A DNA stretch of 9,440 nucleotides from Bacillota bacterium (GTDB lineage: Bacteria > Bacillota > Syntrophomonadia > Syntrophomonadales > Syntrophomonadaceae), in assembly GCA_017861475.1 (NCBI GenBank), contig JAGFXV010000100.1, positions 1 through 9,440 on the forward strand. Direction: 5' to 3'. Of this stretch, positions 1 to 6,607 are shown in pieces. Position numbers and translations under genes: made by a program. Under the pieces are notes generated by a model. The model did not search any database. It saw nothing but the letters and a program-made list of their open reading frames with translations, and was not told the origin of the DNA. Within the stretch, counting starts at the first letter, position 1. Each line of letters begins with the position of its first letter.

Positions 1-2712
1 GGCGGAGTATATTACTGGAAAAAATCCGGTGAAAACAAAAAGGTCAGACTGAGTTCAAAACCTGGTGGATCAGCCATGATTTATCAATTGGCCAAAGTCA
101 TGGTGCCAATGAATATTGCCCAGGTGGAAGGAATTGAACTTGAGGAAGAATTTCTCAACCGACCCAATACCAATGCAATCACTACTTCATGGACCGTTTG
201 GCGTCAATTTCCGAATCCGGGCTTCAATCATCAATCATTTCGACTGGAAAAATGGCACGAATTCGAACCAGGTCACTGGGATTACATCGTAGGCAGGTTG
301 TCAGGATCACCTGATTTGCTGGTCATCCAGGATAGTAATCTGGGGTTTCGCGACTGTCCGGGGGGATGGCCGGAAGTGCTGTCATTTGATTATGTAGATA
401 AACCGCCTCGGGATATCATTATTCAACTGGGTCAATACAATGACAGCAAAGACAATCCGTTGCTGGAACGAATCAGTGATCTGGGTTGGGCAGACAGAAC
501 TACGATTGTAACTTCATTGAGCGATTTGCGATCCTGCGCTGTGAAAATAGGCTTGTCATTGTCCTGGGAAAGAATGCTGGAAGAAGTGGTGGCGGCAGTT
601 CTCAGCAGTAATTGTCCTTTTATCCCGGCACCAAACCAACCGATTAAATACACACAGATCATTGTAACTTTGGGAGCAAGCGGTGCAATAATCGTTGGTC
701 AGAATAAAAGTACAATGATATTTGATCGCAGTTTGCAGGAAGGTGATTTTGCCAATCACTATCCGGGACAAATGATGGGGAATCATGCCTGTTTGATTAG
801 TTCACTGATCGCAGATTGGGCGGACAACCCGGAAGGCATTGACTGGATCATGGCCTGTTCCAAAGGGGTACAACTGGCTCGAAAACTACATATTATGGGC
901 TATGAAGTTGTGGATGATAATCAATACAAGCAACTGCGTTTCCCTCTAACATCAATTGCCGATTTCTATCAGGAAATCAGTGAGTCATGCAATATAACGG
1001 ACCGTCTGCAGAGCGATCAGATCAGTGATCTGGGCTTTTTCAGCATTCTTAATCACAGAATTGTCAACTCCGAAGATGGTGATCACTGGACCATACTGGA
1101 GGAAAAATTATTGAAAAGCCAACAGCGAGATTTATCCATTCAGGATCTGCAGCTGGCAGTGTATGAGTGCGCCAGAAATATTGTTTTACGTGGGCCGCTG
1201 TCGGCCTTACCGGATGTTCCTGTAGAAACAATCGGCAGTTGGTCAAGTGCGGACCGGCAGGAAATTGAAGGCGTGCGCAGTGTGAAAAATGCCATGCAGG
1301 ATTATCTGCATTTAAAAAATCCTGATACTCCTTTATGTGTAGCGGTGTTCGGTCCACCCGGAGCAGGTAAATCATTTGTCGTAAAAGAAATAGCCAAAGG
1401 GCTTGGTATTGACAAATCAGCCCAGTTGACTTTTAATCTTTCTCAATTTGAATCACCAGATGAACTGCAGAATGCCTTCCACCAGATTCGCGACCTGAAT
1501 CTGCAGGGTAAGATGCCGCTGGTATTCTGGGACGAGTTTGACAACCCCTGTGCAGGAAGATATTTAGGATGGCTGCGATACTTCCTGGCACCTATGCAGG
1601 ATGGAGAATTTACGGATCACGGAACATCACGTCCGCTGGGGGGAGGAATCTTTGTTTTCGCCGGTGCGACCCGTTACTCCTTTGCAGATTTCCAGCAGGG
1701 TGACAATGAAGATGATCGTGCCGCCAAGAAACCGGATTTTATAAGCCGTTTGAGTGCGTACATAAACATCCGCGGGATCAACGGCAATCCCAATACGGTC
1801 GAAGACCGGCTTTACATGATCCGCAGAGCTTTCATCCTGAGACAATATCTCAAAATCTATGCCCCGCAAATCAGAAGTGAGCAGCAGTTTGTTATTGAAA
1901 CTGGCGTTTTGGATGCGTTGCTGAAGACCAACAAATATTATCATGGTGCCCGTTCGATGGACAATTTATTAAAAATGAGCAATCTGGCTGATAAACGGAA
2001 ATTTGAATTATCCAGCCTGCCGCCCAATGACATTATCGGCATGCACGTTAACGTGAAGGAGTTTAATGCCCTTACCATGATGGGGGACAGGAGAACATTA
2101 AGAATCGGAATCACCGGCTACCATAACCTGAATCCGGAGCAGATTGGTACGATTGAACAGGGAATCGATGAAGCAATCCGTTTTATTGAGGAACAATATG
2201 CCGATCACTATATTACCGTATTTTCATCCCTGGCCGCAGGTGCAGACCGTCTGGCAGCAAGACATTTATTAAATCGGGAAGCTGCCCGGTTGATCGCTAT
2301 ACTCCCTTTGCCGGTAGAAGATTATATCAATGACTTCGGACCGACGGATGACTTTCGTATCGACGGTCAAGGGGCGGAACTGCGCAAGGAGTTTCACTAT
2401 TGGCTGTCGAGAAAAGCGATCGAAATTATAACCATGCCGGTATCTCCAACCAGAAAAGCGGCCTACCTTAAAGCCGGATATTTTGTGGCTGATAATAGTG
2501 ATATCATGATTGCCATTTGGAACGGCAATGAAAAAGAGGGAGATTCGATCACTGATCGGATTGTGGCCCGGGCAGAGTTGCTCAATAAACCCATCTGTCA
2601 TATTTGGGCAGACGATTTCGAAATACCAAATATACGAAGTAGTATCGCCGACAAATGCGGATTCATACGTTATAAGAACTTTACCTGTCATGCACCGGAT
2701 CAATGGAACTGA
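1..2712 (+). CDS. PfkB-like / AAA+ ATPase / SLOG-domain fusion protein (5' partial)
   Basis: Frame 1 is open from the first base with no stop before ATG 76, and the codons before that ATG encode a PfkB-like GGSA segment. The gene therefore starts outside the window; 903 residues are present, numbered here from base 1. Residues 1 to about 310 resemble a PfkB/ribokinase fold with a VTLGASGA strand (GASGA 225-229). The usual GAGD catalytic motif is replaced by PGQMMGNHACLISS, so kinase activity is doubtful. Residues about 400-690 form an AAA+ domain: Walker A GPPGAGKS (451-458), Walker B LVFWDEFD (507-514), a sensor-1-like FVFAGATR (551-558) and a possible arginine finger in SRL (582-584). Residues 700 to about 870 are a SLOG/LOG-type Rossmann domain with GITGYHNL (703-710), SSLAAGADRL (742-751) and an LPLPVEDY segment. 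It has no signal peptide and is predicted cytosolic. The family is known from uncharacterised bacterial proteins; substrate and ligand are unknown. A YccF gene follows in the same direction. Confidence 0.85.
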   Translation, partial: GGVYYWKKSGENKKVRLSSKPGGSAMIYQLAKVMVPMNIAQVEGIELEEEFLNRPNTNAITTSWTVWRQFPNPGFNHQSFRLEKWHEFEPGHWDYIVGRLSGSPDLLVIQDSNLGFRDCPGGWPEVLSFDYVDKPPRDIIIQLGQYNDSKDNPLLERISDLGWADRTTIVTSLSDLRSCAVKIGLSLSWERMLEEVVAAVLSSNCPFIPAPNQPIKYTQIIVTLGASGAIIVGQNKSTMIFDRSLQEGDFANHYPGQMMGNHACLISSLIADWADNPEGIDWIMACSKGVQLARKLHIMGYEVVDDNQYKQLRFPLTSIADFYQEISESCNITDRLQSDQISDLGFFSILNHRIVNSEDGDHWTILEEKLLKSQQRDLSIQDLQLAVYECARNIVLRGPLSALPDVPVETIGSWSSADRQEIEGVRSVKNAMQDYLHLKNPDTPLCVAVFGPPGAGKSFVVKEIAKGLGIDKSAQLTFNLSQFESPDELQNAFHQIRDLNLQGKMPLVFWDEFDNPCAGRYLGWLRYFLAPMQDGEFTDHGTSRPLGGGIFVFAGATRYSFADFQQGDNEDDRAAKKPDFISRLSAYINIRGINGNPNTVEDRLYMIRRAFILRQYLKIYAPQIRSEQQFVIETGVLDALLKTNKYYHGARSMDNLLKMSNLADKRKFELSSLPPNDIIGMHVNVKEFNALTMMGDRRTLRIGITGYHNLNPEQIGTIEQGIDEAIRFIEEQYADHYITVFSSLAAGADRLAARHLLNREAARLIAILPLPVEDYINDFGPTDDFRIDGQGAELRKEFHYWLSRKAIEIITMPVSPTRKAAYLKAGYFVADNSDIMIAIWNGNEKEGDSITDRIVARAELLNKPICHIWADDFEIPNIRSSIADKCGFIRYKNFTCHAPDQWN

Positions 2713-2766
2713 TATTGGTGCATTTGACTAATAATCATCATTTCGTAAAGGGAATGGGGAATTGAT

Positions 2767-3129
2767 ATGAATTTTATCGGTAACGTCATCTGGCTTCTAT
2801 TGGGCGGGATTATTGCGGCATTTTTATGGTTTGTGGCTGGTGTGATTTTATGTATTACCATAATCGGTATACCCTTTGGGATCCAATGTTTTAAAATCGC
2901 CGGATTTGTATTATGGCCGTTCGGGAAAGAAATTGAACTGGGTCATTTCGGGGCCGGAGGCTTGATCATGAATATTATCTGGCTGATCGTATTTGGCTGG
3001 GAGTTTGCTTTGACTCATCTTGGCATTGGATTGATATTCTGCATCACCATTATCGGAATTCCATTTGGTCTGCAGCATTTTAAATTTGCCCAGCTGGGGC
3101 TTATTCCGTTTGGAGCGGAAATCAAATAA
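2767..3129 (+). CDS. yccF: YccF-family small inner membrane protein
   Basis: This 120-residue, very hydrophobic protein matches the YccF (DUF307) family, whose members are about 120-150 residues and have no firmly established function. It is built of two copies of one unit. Each runs from a hydrophobic helix starting N(V/I)IWL, through an identical CITIIGIPFG decapeptide (residues 29-38 and 92-101), to a PFG.EI ending. Several membrane-spanning helices are predicted, with short polar ends. ATG 2767 is chosen because GGGGA at 2756-2760 lies six bases upstream. The gene follows the PfkB-AAA-SLOG gene by 54 bp in the same direction with no terminator seen between them, so co-transcription is plausible but not shown. 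The family call is firm; the symbol rests on family resemblance only. Confidence 0.85.
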   Translation: MNFIGNVIWLLLGGIIAAFLWFVAGVILCITIIGIPFGIQCFKIAGFVLWPFGKEIELGHFGAGGLIMNIIWLIVFGWEFALTHLGIGLIFCITIIGIPFGLQHFKFAQLGLIPFGAEIK

Positions 3130-3222
3130 TGCCGGACTTATATTCTGATGAATATATCAGATTAAATCTTGCAGGGATGGTATAAATGACAGGCTGGCAG
3201 GTTTAGGGGATTGAATAATCGT

Positions 3223-4204
3223 ATGAAAACAAATGAAAGATTCCCGGAGATTTCAAATTCTCTTGCTGAACGCGGAGTATCATTTATCACTGATATCCAC
3301 GCCGAGGGCAGGGGAGCAGCGATTGCCAATACATATTTCCTGGAAAAAAGCAATAAATGTTATATGATCGATGCAGCTTGCGGCAAAGAACGTCTTAAAC
3401 AAATCAAAAATCATCTGCAAAACAGATACTGTGATCTGCTGGTTACGCATTCCCACCTTGATCACAGTGCCAACAGCGGAGCAGCTGTTGACGTCAACTC
3501 ACGGGTGATATTTCATCCGCGTGTTCGGTCCTGCCATGATCGACAGGGTATTGTTTATACAGAAATACATGCCGCATTTTTTCAAATTCCTGCTGCAGCT
3601 TTCCAGTTTGAGCTTGTTACGAGCCAACATAGGACCCATACATACGCCGCGTAACAATGTTCAGTATCTTCAATACGATGATCGCCAGGAGCTGGATTTT
3701 GCTGGTACTGAATTTTCCGGATGGTCTTTGGACGACGGAATATATGCCCTCGACACCCCGGGACATCAGGATGATCATCTCTCATTTTACGTACCCGAAA
3801 AGAAAATCATGTTTGCAGGTGATCTGGTTAATTTCTTAAATCCCAATGATATTCTGGACGGTAGTTTAAAAGATACCCAAACAGGTATGAAGAAGATGCT
3901 GCAATTGGCCGAAGCAGGCGGAATTGATGTGTTTGCAGTCAGTCATGCGTTGCCGGTCATCGGCAAAGATAATATTATCTCATATATAAGCTCTATAATA
4001 GCTGAGCAGAATGAAATATTTGACACAGTCTCAGCAATTGTATCTTCTTGCGGAGATAAAAATGATTTCGAAGGGATCATCGAGAAAATCTACGCCCATG
4101 AATCCGACCTGATGAAAAAGGTACTGAAGATCAATTATCCGCGTTCAGTTTCTTTTATTGATGTATATGTGTATTTATATCTGCGGGAGTTTGTTTATAT
4201 TTAA
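3223..4204 (+). pseudogene. Metallo-beta-lactamase-fold hydrolase split by a frameshift
   Basis: Two overlapping frames together encode one MBL-fold hydrolase of about 326 residues. Frame 1 (to a stop at 3652-3654) gives the N-terminus and the zinc motif THSHLDH (3445-3465). Frame 2 (ending 4204) gives the rest: TPGHQDDH (3755-3778), the metal-bridging Asp in FAGD (3812-3823) and a final His in SHA (3941-3949). Frame 1 becomes unlike the family soon after VIFHP, and frame 2 becomes family-like at VFGPAMI, placing the shift at about 3512-3530. One extra base, such as the C at 3520, would explain it. All metal ligands are present across the two frames, so this may be a recent lesion or a sequencing error. 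ATG 3223 lies 12 bases after AGGGGA (3205-3210); an in-frame TTG at 3211 is too close to that site. The substrate cannot be inferred. Confidence 0.75.
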
Positions 4205-4232
4205 TCAAGGCGCAGTACATTGGATATCAATC

Positions 4233-4270
4233 AATACCCCCGCTATCGCTTGCGCTTTAGCGGGGGTATT
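4233..4270 (+). terminator. Perfect 13-bp stem-loop after the MBL pseudogene
   Basis: Arms 4233-4245 and 4258-4270 are exact reverse complements (13 bp, with a CCCCCGC/GCGGGGG core). They enclose the 12-base loop TCGCTTGCGCTT, which on the other strand contains a GCAA tetraloop-like sequence. Only a weak T-run follows (TTT..CAGTTTT), so this may be a first, weaker terminator, an mRNA 3'-end stabiliser or an intergenic palindromic repeat rather than a classic intrinsic terminator. Confidence 0.55.
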
Positions 4271-4280
4271 TGACAGTTTT

Positions 4281-4307
4281 GAACCTTCCGGGTGGGAAGG
4301 TTTTTTT
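4281..4307 (+). terminator. Rho-independent terminator
   Basis: An 8-bp stem, AACCTTCC (4282-4289) with GGAAGGTT (4295-4302), and a five-base loop GGGTG run straight into seven Ts at 4301-4307. This is the standard layout for an intrinsic terminator on the + strand and ends the transcript of the frameshifted MBL gene, 77 bp after its stop. Confidence 0.85.
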
Positions 4308-4315
4308 ATGGCATA

Positions 4316-4338
4316 AACCCGGCTTTTAGAAGCCGGTT
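4316..4338 (-). terminator. Possible terminator hairpin overlapping the stop of the NlpC/P60 gene
   Basis: CCGGCTT (4319-4325) pairs perfectly with AAGCCGG (4330-4336) around a four-base loop, and on the minus strand the hairpin contains the TAA stop (4326-4328). Flanking AA/TT can extend it across a one-base bulge. The minus-strand tail is short (GTTTAT), so termination would be modest. Confidence 0.45.
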
Positions 4339-5324
4339 GCCAGGTCTTCTGGCATCACAATTGTCTTAAACGGTTTAATTTGATAGATTTCCGGAATAAC
4401 AGGTCCTTGATCGGTAATTTTGCTGCCCGCAACATATGAATTGGTGGGTAAAACTCTGCGTACATCCTTTAAGCTTGAACCATACCAGTAGGAAAAACTG
4501 TTTATTATCCCTATAGCAGTGGGGCGATCCGAACAGGTATTGATGATGCAAGGTTTGCCGTTGATCATGCCCATGTATATCGCTACATGACCTATTTGTG
4601 TCTTGTCAGAATTCCAGAATGTAAATATATCACCAGGTTTCAGGTTTTCTGTGCCGACCAGGGTGTATTTGGAGGTCCCGGATATTTTTTTGCCATACAC
4701 TCCTTCGACCTTTACCCCGACTGAGCCATAGTTTTTGGCAGCCGAAGTTATGGAATATCCGAAATCTTTGTATACCAATGAAACGAAATTGGAGCAGTCA
4801 ATATAACCAGTAGTAGGATACTTGGTATGTCCATACTTCATGAATCCATACTCCATATACCAAACAGCCCGTCCAACCAGAGTCTGCGCCGGACTGCCGT
4901 CAAAGTTTGCCCGGAAAGAGTCAACGATCGGTTTTTCATGGCTGTTATAACTGCTGATACTACTTGCAGAGGGTGTTGTAGCGATTTTTGATACCGGCGA
5001 TGATGACCCGGTTCCGGCTAAAGCATTGTTCAGAGCGGTCTTCGTAATCGGACCAACAATACCGTCAGTTTTTAATCCCTTCGATTTTTGAAACTTTATT
5101 ACCGCATCATACGTTTTTGGGCCGAACCACCCGTCAATGTTGTTTGTATAAAAGCCCAGCACGGTAAGATCATTCTGTAATTGAGTAACGGCTGAACTTC
5201 TGCTGCCCAAGGTCAGATCCTGTGTGCCATAATCACTTGCCTGAACAGTCAAAGGGACAATCGCAACCATAAATAAGATCAATACAGAAACAAAAAACAA
5301 ATGTTTGCAACGTAATGGTAACAT
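4326..5324 (-). CDS. Secreted peptidoglycan-binding, NlpC/P60-like cell-wall hydrolase
   Basis: This 332-residue exported protein probably cleaves peptidoglycan stem peptides or cross-links. Residues 1-29 form a signal peptide: basic start, hydrophobic core FFVSVLILFMVAIVPL, then VQA before the likely cleavage at 29/30. Residues about 37-99 are a PG_binding_1 domain (GSRSSAVTQLQNDL, DGWFGPKTYDAVIKFQ, DGIVGP). A Ser/Thr-rich linker (105-126) leads to a papain-like NlpC/P60-type domain with the nucleophile Cys177 in YIDCSNFVSLVY, GDIFTFW at 231-237 and His246 in IGHVAIYMG. The third polar residue is probably Asn262 rather than the common His. ATG 5324 is supported by AGAAAGGAG about six bases upstream on the minus strand. 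The gene is monocistronic, convergent with the MBL pseudogene and divergent from the M14 peptidase gene. The exact bond cut is unknown. Confidence 0.88.
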   Translation of the reverse strand: MLPLRCKHLFFVSVLILFMVAIVPLTVQASDYGTQDLTLGSRSSAVTQLQNDLTVLGFYTNNIDGWFGPKTYDAVIKFQKSKGLKTDGIVGPITKTALNNALAGTGSSSPVSKIATTPSASSISSYNSHEKPIVDSFRANFDGSPAQTLVGRAVWYMEYGFMKYGHTKYPTTGYIDCSNFVSLVYKDFGYSITSAAKNYGSVGVKVEGVYGKKISGTSKYTLVGTENLKPGDIFTFWNSDKTQIGHVAIYMGMINGKPCIINTCSDRPTAIGIINSFSYWYGSSLKDVRRVLPTNSYVAGSKITDQGPVIPEIYQIKPFKTIVMPEDLATGF

Positions 5325-5360
5325 AAATGCTCCTTTCTAAAGTCAAGTGTACGAAAACTG

Positions 5361-5403
5361 TTAAATTATGTAACGATTGGACTTTTTCAATTCTCACCTC
5401 CTT
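5361..5403 (-). promoter_or_regulatory. Perfect Shine-Dalgarno plus nine-codon TTG-start ORF upstream of the NlpC/P60 gene
   Basis: On the minus strand, AAGGAGGTGA (5394-5403) is a full match to the 16S rRNA 3' end. It is followed after three bases by TTG (5388-5390) and a frame reading MKKSNRYII, then TAA at 5361-5363. The 3-base gap counts from the extended match; from GGAGG it is six. The stop lies 36 bp before the NlpC/P60 start codon. It could be a leader peptide, a remnant 5' end of a lost gene, or chance. Confidence 0.35.
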
Positions 5404-5616
5404 ATATAACCAATTCGGCTCGAATTACTTAGTACCTTTTGGTAAATATGGACAATTAGATTTCAATTGGATGATGAAAGGGCATGAAGGAGGAATAAAC
5501 CTGCGTTCCAAGCATTTGGCGAAAGAAATATGGTAAATGATGGTAGGGGGATTTGCGAAATTACTTCTTCATTTTAATCCGGGTTGAGTTCAATTGTTTT
5601 AAATTAGAAAGTAAAT

Positions 5617-5644
5617 AGATCCTTCGCTTACGCTCAGGATGACA
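5617..5644. repeat. Short imperfect palindrome of a common intergenic repeat type
   Basis: The stretch pairs ATCCT (5619-5623) with AGGAT (5636-5640) around the core TCGCTTACGCTC and ends GATGACA. Similar sequences (GATTCTTCGCTTCGCTCAGAATGACA-like) are, from memory, scattered between genes in many bacterial genomes. Its core differs by one base from the TCGCTTGCGCT loop of the hairpin at 4233-4270. One copy in a window cannot prove a repeat family. Confidence 0.4.
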
Positions 5645-5722
5645 TAACTATCTCAACAAGAGGCCCTTTGCTTCGTTTGATTATTCACCTCTTCACCAGT
5701 GTTCACATATTGTAAATAAAAT

Positions 5723-6607
5723 GTGAAAGAGGTGGATATTATCCGAACAGCAAAAAATGAAAGGATAAATATATTATTTTTCATTTTATTAATGATTGTT
5801 CTGATATTTAGCTGCAGCAATCAGGTGCAATCAGCGCAAAATGAAGATATAACACAAAGTTTAATCAACAGCGAAGCACCACCGGTTTTTTTATCTCCAC
5901 CGGTAAACCAAATCGAGGTAATCAAAGCGAATTACGGATACAGCGGACAAGGCCGTCCTCTGACATGTGTGACATTTAAACCAATAAATTCGCAGGGCAA
6001 GGCGACCTTGCTGGTGTTCGCGATTCACGGAGCAGAGGATGCTTGGCTGGGCGACTCCTGGATGTTGGTCCAAATTGCTGATGATGTGGAAAATTATTTC
6101 ACCGAAAACCCTGAAGAGCTAAATGGGACAACTTTAACCATTGTTCGGCTAGCCAACCCTGACGGATTATGTGAAGGTTGGACCAATAACGGTCCGGGAA
6201 GATGCACTGTGGCTGGCGGATATGACTTGAACCGTATTTGGCCCAAAGGGTTTAAGGTTTTACGGGGAACTCGTAATTATACAGGAGCTGTTCCCATGTT
6301 GGCTCCCGAAGCCAATGCATTAAGGGATCTGGTTATATTAAAAGCCCAGGAAAATGGAGGTAAACTAAATAATGTTTATGATTACCACGGGTGGTTAAAC
6401 ACCAGTTTCGGTAGCAGAAACATATGCTGGCAGTTCCAATCAACGCTTGGAATCAATTATTCCGGTGGCCTGGGCGGAGGATATTTGGCAAAATGGGCAC
6501 AGGACTACGCCTGCAACACTGCTCTGATAGAGCTTCCCTGGCCAACTAAATGGCAACAAGAAAACTATAGTAAGAATATAATAAGTGCTTTAAAAATGGT
6601 TCTTTAA
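5723..6607 (+). CDS. Exported M14-family zinc carboxypeptidase
   Basis: The 294-residue frame encodes an M14 (carboxypeptidase A-like) metallopeptidase, probably acting on the cell wall or on peptides outside the membrane. Zinc ligands are His102 and Glu105 in HGAED and His222 in DYHGW. Asn145 lies in NPDG, Asn170-Arg171 in DLNRIWP bind the substrate carboxylate in this family, and Glu270 in ALIELPWP is the expected catalytic base. A hydrophobic segment (residues 17-30) is followed by IFSC, a poor lipobox, and VQSAQ, so it may be a lipoprotein or be cleaved by signal peptidase I. The start is uncertain: GTG 5723 has no Shine-Dalgarno before it, whereas AGAGGTGG (5728-5735) lies just inside the frame. 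Its stop overlaps that of the convergent VanW gene. Gamma-D-glutamyl-diaminopimelate peptidases belong to M14, but substrate cannot be assigned from sequence. Confidence 0.83.
   Translation: MKEVDIIRTAKNERINILFFILLMIVLIFSCSNQVQSAQNEDITQSLINSEAPPVFLSPPVNQIEVIKANYGYSGQGRPLTCVTFKPINSQGKATLLVFAIHGAEDAWLGDSWMLVQIADDVENYFTENPEELNGTTLTIVRLANPDGLCEGWTNNGPGRCTVAGGYDLNRIWPKGFKVLRGTRNYTGAVPMLAPEANALRDLVILKAQENGGKLNNVYDYHGWLNTSFGSRNICWQFQSTLGINYSGGLGGGYLAKWAQDYACNTALIELPWPTKWQQENYSKNIISALKMVL

Larger units (their letters stand above)
5325..5722. other. 398-bp intergenic region between divergent cell-wall genes
   Basis: No convincing protein gene is present. The part near 5325-5403 is the upstream region of the minus-strand NlpC/P60 gene and contains its ribosome site plus a second, perfect Shine-Dalgarno. 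A short imperfect palindrome sits at 5617-5644. The + strand also has an AAGGAGGAAT sequence near 5485 with no credible gene behind it. An open frame at 5327-5536 overlaps these control elements and resembles no family I recognise. No good sigma-A -35/-10 pair was found for either flanking gene, so promoters are not called. Confidence 0.6.

Noticed and set aside
76..78. ATG 76 as the start of the large AAA+ protein
   Set aside because: The frame is open to the left edge, and the upstream codons encode a PfkB-like GGSA segment. The true start is outside the window.
2269..2703. 144-residue minus-strand ORF inside the SLOG-coding region
   Set aside because: It is antisense to a well-supported domain, has no recognisable motifs and appears to be a shadow frame.
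2724..2752. Promoter for yccF (TTGACT at 2724-2729)
   Set aside because: The -35 box is good, but the matching -10 position reads TAAAGG, too far from consensus to call.
3521..4204. Frame-2 ORF as an independent protein starting at GTG 3521
   Set aside because: It has no ribosome site and lacks the HxHxDH motif, which is present just upstream in frame 1. A frameshifted single gene explains both.
5327..5536. 69-residue + strand ORF between the NlpC/P60 and M14 genes
   Set aside because: It overlaps the upstream elements of the opposite gene, has no ribosome site before its ATG and matches no family I recognise. A gene fragment cannot be fully excluded.
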